Below are positions 1-8,342 of a stretch of 64,000 bases of DNA, in pieces (position 1 is the stretch's first letter; every line of letters begins with the position of its first letter). The notes beneath the pieces were generated by a model, which ran no database searches, was not told the DNA's origin, and saw nothing but the letters and a program-made list of their open reading frames with translations. Location of the stretch: positions 124,001 through 188,000 of the forward strand of contig NZ_JAVDBT010000003.1 of NCBI RefSeq assembly GCF_030848395.1, read 5' to 3'. The translations under genes and the position numbers were made by a program. Source of the stretch: Pseudogemmobacter lacusdianii. Its GTDB lineage: Bacteria > Pseudomonadota > Alphaproteobacteria > Rhodobacterales > Rhodobacteraceae.

Positions 1-208
1 GCCGCGCACAATCGCTATGAGGCGCGTATGTTCCCAGACGGATGCCAGGGATTGCCCGGCTGCGCATGGTTTCGCTGATGCAAATGCCGTCAATCGGCAA
101 GAACTTTCCGCCATAGCCAAGGACGCAACTCACAGCGGAACGATCGCCACGCCGTCGGGTTTGCTTTCCACGAAGGGTAACTCAGTTGCTCATTATGTGG
201 AGTTGAAC
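1..208. other. Upstream region of the PRC-barrel gene, nothing convincing
   Basis: No coding region is convincing here. The reading frame of the following gene stays open back to position 17, but that stretch lacks a ribosome binding site and reads like an accidental N-terminal extension in front of a clear signal peptide. The 3' end of a gene from outside the window cannot be excluded. The last 50 bases should hold the promoter of the next gene and a weak Shine-Dalgarno (GGAG about 5 bases before ATG). Confidence 0.4.
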
Positions 209-703
209 ATGCGTAAGTATACCGTTTCCGCGATCGCACTGACTGGTGTCATGGCCCTGGGTCTGCCGGCCTTTGCCCAAGAGGCAACCCCTGCCCCTGC
301 GGCGCCCGCCGTCGAAGCAACCGAGGCGCCGGTAACCACCGAGGCTCCTGCCACCACGGCTCCTGCCGCGACCGCAGGTGATCCCGCTGTCACCATCGTC
401 GCCCCCGAGGGCTACAGCATGGCTGATTTCGCCACCGTGACCGCCGATCAGCTGAAAGGCGTGAATCTCTATGACGCCGAGGGCAATGATGTCGCTGAGA
501 TCGCCGATGTGGTGATTGGCGCCGACAATAAGGTGACTGGCATCATCACCGATGTGGGTGGCTTCCTTGGGATGGGCGAACACCGCGTCTCGCTGAACCC
601 CGATCAGGTCCATATCTACAAAAACACCGATGGTGACATGCGCGCCTATGTGCCGATGACCAAAGACGCGTTGAAGGCCCTCCCGGCCTATGTGGCGCCG
701 TAA
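209..703 (+). CDS. Secreted PRC-barrel domain protein
   Basis: Predicted periplasmic protein of 164 residues. I chose the ATG at 209 because it begins a textbook signal peptide (MRKYTVSAIAL... cleavage after AFA, about residue 23) and follows GGAG. Residues 25-60 are a low-complexity Ala/Pro/Thr/Glu linker. Residues about 75-160 resemble a PRC-barrel (LYDAEGNDVAEIADVVIG, then GVITD/VGGFLGMGEHRV-type strands), a small beta-barrel found in photosynthetic reaction-centre H subunits and in many stress-related alphaproteobacterial proteins. Nothing links this copy to photosynthesis. It is monocistronic and ends at a strong terminator. The signal-peptide end and linker resemble those of the IalB-like protein at 8343. 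The domain call is fairly firm, the role unknown. Confidence 0.8.
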   Translation: MRKYTVSAIALTGVMALGLPAFAQEATPAPAAPAVEATEAPVTTEAPATTAPAATAGDPAVTIVAPEGYSMADFATVTADQLKGVNLYDAEGNDVAEIADVVIGADNKVTGIITDVGGFLGMGEHRVSLNPDQVHIYKNTDGDMRAYVPMTKDALKALPAYVAP

Positions 704-759
704 CGGCTTGCCCGCCGCTAAAGCGATGGCCCTTTCATGGCCGCCCCTTTAGCGCAGAA

Positions 760-787
760 CGCCCCCGGATACTCCGGGGGCGTTTTT
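760..787 (+). terminator. Rho-independent terminator
   Basis: A perfect 9-bp GC-rich stem (760-768 with 774-782), a 5-base loop and five T residues follow the PRC-barrel gene. It lies between two convergent genes; the T-run is on the plus strand. Confidence 0.85.
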
Positions 788-812
788 GCATGTTGTCGTG
801 GGGGATCTGGCC

Positions 813-1919
813 TTAGGCCATCGCGTCTTGCAAAAGCCGCAAGACTTGGTCGCGCGGCACATCTTCGGCCACAAAGGCTTGACCGATCCCGCGCGCCAAG
901 ATGAAGCGCAACTGGCCGTCGATGACCTTTTTGTCTTGCCCCATCAGCTCGAGCAAAGCCTCTGGGCCCGGCAGATCTCCGGGGATGTCGCGGATATCCA
1001 CCTTGGTGCCCATAGCACGCAGATGCGCGCGCAGCCGGCTTGGGTCTTCTTGCGAGCAAAGCCCAAGACGGGCCGAAAGCTCAAAGGCCAAAGCACAGCC
1101 GATCGCCACGCCCTCACCATGTAAGAGCCGATCAGAGTAACCGGTGGCCTTCTCCAGCGCATGGCAGAAGGTATGGCCAAGGTTCAAAAGCGCGCGCTCG
1201 CCCTCTTCCGTCTCATCCCGTGCGACGATCCCGGCCTTCATCTCAACCGAGCGGGTGACAGCGCGCAGCCGTGCCGCCGCATCGCCTGCGGCCAAGGCCG
1301 GGCCTTCCGCTTCAAGCCAGTCGAAGAAGGCGGCATCGCCCAGAAGCCCGTATTTCATCACCTCGCCATAACCGGCCAGAAAATCGCGCGGTGGCAAGGT
1401 TTGCAGCACGTCAATATCTGCCAGCACAAGGCTTGGTTGATGGAAGGCGCCGACAAGGTTCTTGCCCTGCGCGGTGTTGATGCCGGTCTTGCCACCGACG
1501 GAGCTGTCGACTTGCGCCAGCAGCGAGGTAGGGATTTGAACAAAGCGCACCCCACGCCGCAAAACGGCGGCGGCAAAGCCCACGAGATCGCCAATCACCC
1601 CGCCGCCAAGCGCCACCACCACATCGCGCCGCTCGACCTTTTGCTCCAAGAGCCATTCGACACATTGCGAGAAATATTGCCAGCTTTTCGTCGCTTCACC
1701 GGGCGGCAAGCTCAGCGCCGACACCGCGATGCCTTGGGCCTCCAAAGCCGCCGTCAGCGCTGGCAGATGCAAAGCCGCGACGGTCGCATCGCTGACCACA
1801 ACCACGCGCTTGCGGCGCAGCAAGGGCGCGATCTCGGCTCCGGCGCGCGCGATCAGCCCCGACCCAATGCGCACGTCATAGGCACGCGCGCCAAGTTCCA
1901 CCCGTACCCTATTGGTCAT
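813..1919 (-). CDS. aroB: 3-dehydroquinate synthase AroB
   Basis: Converts 3-deoxy-D-arabino-heptulosonate 7-phosphate to 3-dehydroquinate, the second step of the shikimate pathway, in the cytosol. The 368-residue protein has the family length, the NAD-binding/active-site block GGGVIGDLVGF...QIPTSLLAQVDSSVGGKTGIN, the metal-ligand Glu in GEVMKYG and the His ligands in NLGHTFCHALE and HGEGVAIG. I prefer ATG 1919 (AGAGG seven bases upstream) to GTG 1925, which overlaps the aroK stop. It is the downstream gene of an aroK-aroB operon, the usual alphaproteobacterial order, so two shikimate-pathway steps are translated together. Confidence 0.97.
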   Translation of the reverse strand: MTNRVRVELGARAYDVRIGSGLIARAGAEIAPLLRRKRVVVVSDATVAALHLPALTAALEAQGIAVSALSLPPGEATKSWQYFSQCVEWLLEQKVERRDVVVALGGGVIGDLVGFAAAVLRRGVRFVQIPTSLLAQVDSSVGGKTGINTAQGKNLVGAFHQPSLVLADIDVLQTLPPRDFLAGYGEVMKYGLLGDAAFFDWLEAEGPALAAGDAAARLRAVTRSVEMKAGIVARDETEEGERALLNLGHTFCHALEKATGYSDRLLHGEGVAIGCALAFELSARLGLCSQEDPSRLRAHLRAMGTKVDIRDIPGDLPGPEALLELMGQDKKVIDGQLRFILARGIGQAFVAEDVPRDQVLRLLQDAMA

Positions 1920-1921
1920 CG

Positions 1922-2461
1922 TCACGCCTCTTCCATCACGTCTGAGCGGCTGCGCAGGGCCTGCGCCACGCGTTCTGCCATCTCCTCGACCGAGTATTCC
2001 GGGGTCGAATCCACCACAAGATCGGCCAGCTCATAGAAAGGCTGCCGCGCGTGATAAAGCTCGGTCAGGGTCTGGCGAGGATTGGCGGTGCGCAACAATG
2101 GCCGGGTGTTCTTGTGCCGCACCCGGCTCCACAACAGATCGAGATCCGCGCGCAGCCAGACCGAGACGCCAAACTCGCGGATCTGATCGCGGTTGCGCTC
2201 GGCCAAGAAGGCGCCGCCGCCGGTCGAAAGCACCGCCGGCGCGCTGCGCAACAGACGGCCAATCACCTCATATTCGCGGTCACGAAAGAAGGCTTCACCG
2301 TCGCGCTGAAAGATCTCGGCAATGCTGCGATCGGCGGCGCGGGTGATTTCCTCATCCGAATCCAGCACCTCGACATTCAGAAGGCGCGCAAGCGCCGTCC
2401 CGACGGCAGTTTTGCCCGCCCCCATCATGCCCACCAACACCACGGTCTTTTTGAGCCGCAT
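1922..2461 (-). CDS. aroK: Shikimate kinase
   Basis: Phosphorylates shikimate at O3 with ATP. The 179-residue protein has a Walker A GMMGAGKT near residue 11, the substrate-binding DSDEEI, the GGG motif in STGGGAFL and the lid segment around RHKNTRPLL. It is the first gene of the aroK-aroB operon. The divergent gene on the plus strand starts about 185 bases away, so the gap holds both promoters. Confidence 0.96.
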   Translation of the reverse strand: MRLKKTVVLVGMMGAGKTAVGTALARLLNVEVLDSDEEITRAADRSIAEIFQRDGEAFFRDREYEVIGRLLRSAPAVLSTGGGAFLAERNRDQIREFGVSVWLRADLDLLWSRVRHKNTRPLLRTANPRQTLTELYHARQPFYELADLVVDSTPEYSVEEMAERVAQALRSRSDVMEEA

Positions 2462-2645
2462 CCTTAATCCTTGTCACAACTGCCACGCGGCGATCAGGCG
2501 CGCCACGCGCGGTAAATTTCTCCCTGAATGGCGTGAAGTCAGCCAGAAAGCCATATATATTCCGCACAAGGCCTCTGTTGCATTCCAGCAAGCACTGGTG
2601 CAGGCAAGGCCAAAGCAGAACCGATAAAAACAAGGAAACGGGCAC

Positions 2646-2780
2646 ATGGGGCGCATCATCAAGGCAGTTTTTATTCTCGCCGTGCTTGGGTTTGTGGCCC
2701 TCACCGGCTATGCCTATCTGGGGGATCTGCGCCCCGAGCAGGTGGAGATACGCAAACCCGTGGTGCTTGATGCGGATTGA
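2646..2780 (+). CDS. Small single-span membrane protein (44 aa)
   Basis: ATG at 2646, 44 residues, beginning MGRIIKAVFILAVLGFVALT and ending LDAD. A basic start followed by one hydrophobic segment (residues 5-24) and a polar tail predicts a single membrane span with the C-terminus outside. Its last 11 bases overlap the start of the next gene, which argues for translational coupling. I recognise no family. It is too short for usual ORF callers, but its position and the overlap make it credible. Confidence 0.6.
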   Translation: MGRIIKAVFILAVLGFVALTGYAYLGDLRPEQVEIRKPVVLDAD

Positions 2781-4392
2781 ACCGGGGTTTTGGCTGAGCG
2801 GAAGCTTCGCTTTGGCGATGGTCTGCACGCCCGCAGGCGCGCAGCGCGGGGATCCGCTTTCGGCCATTGATTGGCTGTCGCAATCGGTGACCACCCCTGC
2901 CAAGGGGACGGTATCCGCTGCACCTAAAGGCCGGCTCAGCGCGCCTCCTGTCGAATCTGGTGCCGCCCGTGCGCCCGAGCGCAATCCCAATGAGCCGCCT
3001 GTCAGTAGGTCCGGCGCTTTGCCCGTGGCCGTGGCCACGACCTCACTGGATGGGCCGACGCCGGATGCGGTGGGGCTGATCTCGCCTGCGGTCTCGGGGT
3101 TTCCTAAGCGCATCTGGGGCGTTGGACTGACGGTCGAGGTGGCGCAAGCCGTCACCCGCGACCGCATGGACAGCCTGCCGCAACAGCGCCAGCTGCTTTT
3201 GACCCTCCTTTTGGCAGAAGCCGCCGCGCCCATCGACAGCGGCGGCAAGGGCGTTCTCTTGCAAGCCCGCGTTGATAAACTGTTGCAGCTTGGCGCTTTG
3301 GAACAAGCGGCAGCGTTGATCGAACTGGCCGACCAAGCCCAATCGCCCGACCTCTTTCGCCGTGCCTTTGACGTGGCTTTGCTGACCGGCCATGAAGACC
3401 GCGCTTGCGAGCGGATGATGCAAAACCCAAGCCTTGCGCCCACGCTGCAAGGACGGGTCTTCTGCCTGGCCCGCAGCGGCGAATGGGACGCCGCCGCCGT
3501 CACCTTGCAAACCGCCGAGGCTCTGGGCCAGGTCGATCATGACCAAGCTGGATTGATGGGCCGCTTCCTTGACCCCGACCTTTATGAAGGTGAGCCGGTT
3601 CCGCGCCCGCCAATGCCGGTCACGCCTTTGGATTGGAAAATGTTTGAAGGCATCGGTGAGCCGCTTTCGACGGCCAACTTGCCGGTGGCTTTTGCCTATG
3701 CCGAGATCAACCCCAATTTCGGCTGGAAAGCCCAGATCGAGGCGGCCGAGCGGCTGACGGCCGCTGGCACCATCGCCCCCAATGTGATCTTGGGGCTTTA
3801 CACCGAACGCAGCCCTTCCGCTTCGGGCGGGGTGTGGGAGCGAGTTGCGGCCTTCCAAGACTTCGACAATGCCTTTGGCGCGCAAGATCGGGACAAGATT
3901 GAGCAAAGCCTGCCGGTGGTCTGGGCCCGCATGCAAGAGGTTGAGCTGGAGGTGGCCTTTGCCATGCTCTACGGCCCTGCCCTTGCCGCAATGGACCTAC
4001 CCGGCGAGGCAGGCGAGATCGCCTTCCGCATTGGGCTGCTCTCTCCTGACTATCAGGCCGTGGCGCGCAACCATCAACCGCATGACGCGCATGAGGCTTT
4101 CTTGATCGCGCTTGCCTTGGGCGAGCTGCAAGGCGTTGTGCCGCCGGACCGGCTTGCCCGTGCGATTGCGCCCGCATTTACAACCCCCCAGCCTTCGGCC
4201 AATGCGCAAGCACTTTTGGACGGTGACCGGCTGGGCGAGGCGATCTTGGCGGCGATTGACGAGATTTCCGATGGGGTGCAGGGCAATCTGCGCGGCGTCA
4301 CTGAAGGGCTGTCGTTGTTTCGCAAAGTGCAGCTTGAAGAAACCGCTCGACGCACGGCTTTAGAGCTGATGCTTTTGGAGCGGCGCGGCTGA
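2770..4392 (+). CDS. Secreted helical-repeat protein of unknown function
   Basis: 540 residues from ATG 2770. The open frame extends further upstream, but only this start gives a signal peptide (WLSGSFALAMVCTPAGA, cleavage about residue 24) and overlaps the 44-aa gene. Residues 25-110 are a Pro/Ala-rich linker. Residues about 120-540 are rich in amphipathic helices with recurring LLL, ALEQAAALI and ACERM/GEWDAAAVTL patterns, suggesting a TPR- or SEL-like superhelix, without a clean repeat consensus. It shares one base with the xerD start, so it belongs to a 44-aa/helical/xerD/CBS operon. It may act in envelope assembly; that is only a guess from export and fold. Confidence 0.7.
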   Translation: MRIEPGFWLSGSFALAMVCTPAGAQRGDPLSAIDWLSQSVTTPAKGTVSAAPKGRLSAPPVESGAARAPERNPNEPPVSRSGALPVAVATTSLDGPTPDAVGLISPAVSGFPKRIWGVGLTVEVAQAVTRDRMDSLPQQRQLLLTLLLAEAAAPIDSGGKGVLLQARVDKLLQLGALEQAAALIELADQAQSPDLFRRAFDVALLTGHEDRACERMMQNPSLAPTLQGRVFCLARSGEWDAAAVTLQTAEALGQVDHDQAGLMGRFLDPDLYEGEPVPRPPMPVTPLDWKMFEGIGEPLSTANLPVAFAYAEINPNFGWKAQIEAAERLTAAGTIAPNVILGLYTERSPSASGGVWERVAAFQDFDNAFGAQDRDKIEQSLPVVWARMQEVELEVAFAMLYGPALAAMDLPGEAGEIAFRIGLLSPDYQAVARNHQPHDAHEAFLIALALGELQGVVPPDRLARAIAPAFTTPQPSANAQALLDGDRLGEAILAAIDEISDGVQGNLRGVTEGLSLFRKVQLEETARRTALELMLLERRG

Positions 4393-5339
4393 TGGCTGCG
4401 ACGCCTCCACCTCAGGCCGCGCGGTGGATTTCGACTTTCCTTGCCGCGATTGCCGCTGACTCTGACGCAAGCCGTAACACGCAGCTGGCCTATGGCCGCG
4501 ATCTTTTGGACTTCTCAACTTGGGCAGAGGGCCGCGGGCTTGAGCTTACCACCCTGCCGCGCGAGGCCGTTGAGGACTACCTTGTCTATTGCGACGCGCA
4601 GGGGCTTTCCAAATCCACCCGTGCCCGGCGGCTTTCTTCGATCCGCCAGCTCTTCCGCTTTGCCTTTGATGAGGGTTGGCGGGCTGACAACCCCGCTCTG
4701 CGGATCGGCGGTCCGGGGCGGCAACAAAGCCTGCCGGGCACGCTTTCGGAAGATCAGGTCAAAGCGCTTCTTGACGCCGCCTCGCGCTATGGCCGCACCC
4801 CGCCTGAACGGCTGCGCGCTTTGGCGATGGTTGAACTGCTCTACGCCACCGGTCTGCGGGTGAGCGAGCTATGCACCCTGCCCCAAGCCTCGGTCCGGGG
4901 CGATCCTCGGATGATGCTGGTGCGCGGCAAGGGCAACAAAGAACGGCTGGTGCCGCTTTCCGCCCCGGCGCGCGAGGCGGTGAACGCATGGCTTGGCCAT
5001 CTTGATGCCGAGGCCACAAGGCTGCGAACTGAGGGCAAGCCGGTGCCGAAATACCTCTTTCCGTCCAAGGGCAAAGAAGGATTTTGGACGCGCCAGCAGG
5101 TGTTTCTGACCCTGAAGAACATTGCCGCTTTGGCCGGAATCGACCCGGCGCTGGTCACCCCGCACCGCCTTCGCCATGCCTTTGCCACCCATCTTTTGGC
5201 GCATGGTGCCGATTTGATGGTGATCCAGACCCTCCTTGGCCATGCCGATGTCGCCACCACCGAGATCTACACCCATGTGCTGGATGAGCATCTTAAAGAG
5301 CTTGTCCTGACCCATCACCCGCTTGCGCGCAAAAGCTGA
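4392..5339 (+). CDS. xerD: Tyrosine recombinase XerD
   Basis: Site-specific recombinase that, with XerC and FtsK, resolves chromosome dimers at dif. The 315-residue protein has an N-terminal SAM-like core-binding domain (about 10-95) and the catalytic domain with the full active set: R156 (TGLRVSEL), K180 (RGKGNKER), H258 and R261 (HRLRHAFATH), H284 (LLGHADV) and nucleophile Y293 (EIYTHV). Its start overlaps the upstream stop by one base. XerD fits better than XerC because of the spacing and the IQTLLGHADVATTEIYTHV C-terminus, and there are no phage or integron neighbours. Confidence 0.92.
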   Translation: MAATPPPQAARWISTFLAAIAADSDASRNTQLAYGRDLLDFSTWAEGRGLELTTLPREAVEDYLVYCDAQGLSKSTRARRLSSIRQLFRFAFDEGWRADNPALRIGGPGRQQSLPGTLSEDQVKALLDAASRYGRTPPERLRALAMVELLYATGLRVSELCTLPQASVRGDPRMMLVRGKGNKERLVPLSAPAREAVNAWLGHLDAEATRLRTEGKPVPKYLFPSKGKEGFWTRQQVFLTLKNIAALAGIDPALVTPHRLRHAFATHLLAHGADLMVIQTLLGHADVATTEIYTHVLDEHLKELVLTHHPLARKS

Positions 5340-5354
5340 CCCTAAAGGCTGCCC

Positions 5355-6251
5355 ATGACCTCTTATGCTGTGCCGCTTTTGTCGGTTCTTTTGCTTGCAA
5401 GCCTTACCGCTCTGCTCTGGACCAACCGCGACCGGCTGCACCGCGAGGCCCGTGATGGCGTAAGCCTGCGCCAGGATATCGCCGGTGCGATCGCCTTGGG
5501 CCATTCCGGCGGGGCAATGCAGAAAGACGACCGTGACCGGATGCTGGCCGCGCTTGAGCTGCAAGGGCGCACCGTCGAAGAGATCATGCGCCACCGCCAG
5601 CATATCGAGATGATCGACGCCGATCTGCCGCCTGACCGGATCCTGACGCAAGTGCTGGCCTCCCGCTACACCCGCTTGCCGATCTTCCGCGACAGTGATG
5701 ACACGATCCTTGGCGTGCTGCATGCCAAAGATCTTTTGCGCGCCGTTGACCCTTTGCTGCGCGGCCCCGATGCACCAGCGGATGGGCTTGCCTCGCTCGA
5801 CATCCTCAAAGTCGCGATGAAGCCCTATTTCATCCCCGAGACCACCAGTCTCGATGAGCAGATGCGTGCCTTCCTTGAACGGCGCACGCATTTTGCACTG
5901 GTGGTGGACGAATATGGCACCCTGCAGGGCCTGATCACGCTGGAAGATATCTTGGAAGAGATCGTCGGCGAGATCACCGATGAGTTTGACCTTGTCTCCC
6001 GCGATGCCGGGCTGAAGCGCGGCGAGGATGGCAGCTATGAGGTCGACGGCGCGATGACGATCCGCGATCTCAACCGGGCGATGGATTGGTCTTTGCCCGA
6101 TGATGAGGTGCATACGATCGCCGGTCTGGTGATCCATGAGGCGCAGATGATCCCGACCGAAGGTCAGGTCTTCATCTTCCACGGCTTCCGCTTTGCCGTG
6201 CTGACACGGCGCGAAAACCGTATCACCAAGCTGAAGATGCGGCCGCTTTGA
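5355..6251 (+). CDS. CBS-pair/CorC-HlyC domain protein lacking DUF21
   Basis: 298 residues. One hydrophobic segment at the N-terminus (about 7-24) is followed directly by the region that in CNNM/HlyC-type proteins comes after the membrane domain (DIAGAIALGHS, KDDRDRM, RTVEEIMRHR). Then come two CBS motifs (about 76-195, including LPIFRDSDDTILGVLHAKDLL and FALVVDEYGTLQGLITLEDILEEIVGEI) and a C-terminal CorC_HlyC domain. The four-helix DUF21 transporter domain typical of about 430-residue homologues is missing. E. coli CorC also lacks it, but that protein is soluble. The likely role is Mg/Co transport regulation or membrane damage repair. It is last in the xerD operon, 15 bases after xerD. Confidence 0.85.
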   Translation: MTSYAVPLLSVLLLASLTALLWTNRDRLHREARDGVSLRQDIAGAIALGHSGGAMQKDDRDRMLAALELQGRTVEEIMRHRQHIEMIDADLPPDRILTQVLASRYTRLPIFRDSDDTILGVLHAKDLLRAVDPLLRGPDAPADGLASLDILKVAMKPYFIPETTSLDEQMRAFLERRTHFALVVDEYGTLQGLITLEDILEEIVGEITDEFDLVSRDAGLKRGEDGSYEVDGAMTIRDLNRAMDWSLPDDEVHTIAGLVIHEAQMIPTEGQVFIFHGFRFAVLTRRENRITKLKMRPL

Positions 6252-6262
6252 ACCTGTAGCGC

Positions 6263-6291
6263 AAAAGGCCGACCCCGCGATGGGATCGGCC
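6263..6291 (-). terminator. Terminator of the HerA-like ATPase gene
   Basis: Ten-position stem with one mismatch (6267-6276 with 6282-6291). On the minus strand it is followed by TTTT (6266-6263). It lies between convergent genes. Confidence 0.65.
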
Positions 6292-6299
6292 GCTTGGCC

Positions 6300-7871
6300 T
6301 TAGCGTTTGCCGAAGATCGTGCCCAAGACACCGCGCACCAAGGCTTGGCCGCCTTTGGTGCCCAATTGCCGGGCGAAGGATTTGGCAAAAGTCTCGGTGA
6401 TCGAATCCGACTGCCGCGCGCGGCTGCGCGGCTTCGGGGCCTGCTCAGCCTCGGCCCTGCTGTAACCTTTGCCGTCATAGCGGCGGGCTTGGCGGAACTC
6501 TCGTGCATCGAGTTGCAACCCGCCACCCGCAGGCGGTGCGGGCGGCTCCTCGGCGGCCTGAGCGGCGGCCTCTTCACGACGGCGGAGCATCTCATAGGCG
6601 CTGTCGCGGTCGATCGCCGTGTCATATTTCCCCGCCACCGGAGAATTGGCCAAGCTGGCCGCCCGTGCGGTTTCTTCGCAAGGGCCAAGGCGGCTGAAGG
6701 GCGGACGCACCAAGGTGCGCTCGGCGATGCCGGGAATGCCTTTGGCCTCAAGGAACGAGGTCACCGCCTCGCCGGTGCCAACGTCGCGGATCGCATCTTC
6801 AATGGCGAAGCGCGGGTTCGGCCGGTAGTTCTGCGCTGCCATGCGCAGATCCTTTTGGTCCTTGGCGGTGAAGGCGCGCAAAGCATGCTGCACGCGATTG
6901 CCCAATTGGCCAAGAATCGTATCGGGCACATCGCCGGGGTTTTGGGTGATGAAATAAACCCCAACGCCCTTTGAGCGGATCAGCCGTGCGACCTGTTCCA
7001 CCTTTTGCACCAAGATCTTAGGCGCATCTTGGAAGAGGAGATGCGCCTCGTCAAAGAAGAACACGAGCTTGGGTTTATCCGGATCGCCCACCTCGGGCAG
7101 CGTCTCGAAAAGCTCGGACAGCAGCCACAGAAGGAAGGTCGCGTAAAGCCGCGGTGAATGCATCAGCTTGTCGGCGGCCAAGACGTTGATCCGGCCCGCG
7201 CCCGAGGCATCCTGCAGCATCAGATCCGCGAGATCCAAAGCCGGCTCGCCAAAAAGCCGCGCCCCGCCTTGGTTTTCCAGCACCAAAAGCCGGCGCTGAA
7301 TCGCACCGATCGATTCTTTGCTCGAAAGCCCATAACGGCTGGAGACCGCGTCGTTATTATCGGCAATGAACGTCAGCAGCGCTTGCAGGTCTTTCAGATC
7401 CAACAGCGGCAGTCGCTCATCATCCGAGAGCCGGAAGGCCACGTTCAACACGCCCTCTTGCGCGTCTGAAAGCTCCAAAAGGCGGCTGAGGAGCAACGGG
7501 CCCATCTCGGCCACGGTGGTGCGGATCGGATGGCCCTTCTCGCCGTAAAGGTCCCAAAAAGTGACCGGAAAGGCGCGGTATTGCAGATCAAGCCCGATGG
7601 TCTCAGCGCGCGACATAAAGCTGCCATGCGTCTTGGCGCTGGCGTCGCCTGGCTGGCAAAGGCCCGAGAGATCGCCCTTCACATCCGACAGAAATACCGG
7701 CACCCCAGCGGCCGAAAAACCTTCGGCAAGCACTTGCAGAGTCACAGTTTTACCTGTGCCGGTGGCACCTGCGATCAGCCCGTGCCGGTTGCCATATTTC
7801 AGCAAAAGCTGCTGCGGCGCGCCGTAACCCTCGCCACCGCCGCCCACGAAAATTGCTGTGTCTTCGCTCAC
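6300..7871 (-). CDS. HerA/VirB4-like DUF853 P-loop ATPase
   Basis: 523 residues of the YjgR-type helicase HerA-like family. It shows an early Walker A ([11 protein letters not shown], about residue 36-46), Walker B ([13 protein letters not shown], about 265), an arginine-finger region ([32 protein letters not shown]) and a basic C-terminal part with [28 protein letters not shown]. HerA-like ATPases are ring-forming DNA translocases, but the function of this stand-alone bacterial branch is not settled. It is monocistronic with its own terminator. No nuclease partner such as NurA, and no defence genes, lie nearby, so I do not read it as a defence module. Confidence 0.88.
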   Translation of the reverse strand: MSEDTAIFVGGGGEGYGAPQQLLLKYGNRHGLIAGATGTGKTVTLQVLAEGFSAAGVPVFLSDVKGDLSGLCQPGDASAKTHGSFMSRAETIGLDLQYRAFPVTFWDLYGEKGHPIRTTVAEMGPLLLSRLLELSDAQEGVLNVAFRLSDDERLPLLDLKDLQALLTFIADNNDAVSSRYGLSSKESIGAIQRRLLVLENQGGARLFGEPALDLADLMLQDASGAGRINVLAADKLMHSPRLYATFLLWLLSELFETLPEVGDPDKPKLVFFFDEAHLLFQDAPKILVQKVEQVARLIRSKGVGVYFITQNPGDVPDTILGQLGNRVQHALRAFTAKDQKDLRMAAQNYRPNPRFAIEDAIRDVGTGEAVTSFLEAKGIPGIAERTLVRPPFSRLGPCEETARAASLANSPVAGKYDTAIDRDSAYEMLRRREEAAAQAAEEPPAPPAGGGLQLDAREFRQARRYDGKGYSRAEAEQAPKPRSRARQSDSITETFAKSFARQLGTKGGQALVRGVLGTIFGKR

Positions 7872-8071
7872 CTAAACCCCCTGACTGAACGCGATTTGCC
7901 AAAGGACCAGCCCCGGCGTCGCGCCCTAGACTATCCGCTTCAGCCGCAGCTGCCATCCCGAACTTCGCTTGATCTGCCTGACAGCTCTGGCACCGGTTAG
8001 AGGTCGCCAAGGTCCCGCAGGCGCCGCGTGTTGCCCCTGATTTTGTTGAAATACACGAGATAAGAAACTCG

Positions 8072-8100
8072 TTGACGCATTGTAAAAAGCACAATAGCGT
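8072..8100 (+). promoter_or_regulatory. Putative sigma-70-type promoter of the candidate small RNA
   Basis: TTGACG at 8072-8077, a 17-base spacer, then TAGCGT at 8095-8100. The -35 is close to consensus; the -10 keeps T1, A2 and T6. It faces the hairpins that follow and has no coding gene before the terminator. Confidence 0.45.
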
Positions 8101-8106
8101 CACCTT

Positions 8107-8181
8107 TATTAAGTCGGCCAGTCCGACAGGGAGCAAAGAATGACGCATAAAGGGCCGGCAACTCCGGCCCTTTATATTTTT
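8107..8181 (+). ncRNA. Candidate small RNA, about 75 nt
   Basis: A predicted transcript bounded by the promoter above and an 11-bp perfect terminator hairpin (8148-8158 with 8164-8174, loop CAACT) followed by TATTTTT. A second hairpin (GTCGG/CCGAC, 8113-8127) precedes an unpaired AGGGAGCAAAG stretch. No protein gene lies upstream on this strand, so the terminator needs a source. Alternatively it is a leader with a mini-ORF: ATG 8140 after AGGGAG would encode about 21 residues running through the terminator. I do not recognise a known family. Confidence 0.45.
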
Positions 8182-8342
8182 GCCCACCCCATGCTTGGCC
8201 ATTGAGGCTGTAGCTTCTGCGATCAGCCTCGCGCTTTTATGACCTGACAGCGCAAATGCGCCATGCTACCTAACCGCCAACCCGGTCAGCCGCGCTTTCC
8301 GCGCCAACCGTGGCCGTCTTTCGTCCGTTCAAAGGATCAAGC

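Larger units (their letters stand above)
7872..8342. other. 471-base intergenic region with a small-RNA-like unit
   Basis: It separates the divergent HerA-like and IalB-like genes. From 7872 to about 8070 I see no credible gene. 8072-8181 holds a promoter-like pair and a perfect terminator (listed separately). 8204-8230 is a 7-bp inverted repeat (GAGGCTG/CAGCCTC) followed by GCGCTTTT, perhaps a second weak terminator or operator. The Shine-Dalgarno of the next gene (AAAGGA) is at about 8331. Confidence 0.6.

Noticed and set aside
4392-5339. Tyrosine recombinase as an integrase marking a genomic island
   Set aside because: Typical XerD length and motifs, operonic with housekeeping genes, no att repeats or cargo; the single tRNA is 20 kb away.
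6300-7871. HerA-like ATPase as part of a phage-defence system
   Set aside because: No NurA, Sir2, nuclease or other defence partner in the flanks; it has its own terminator and housekeeping neighbours.
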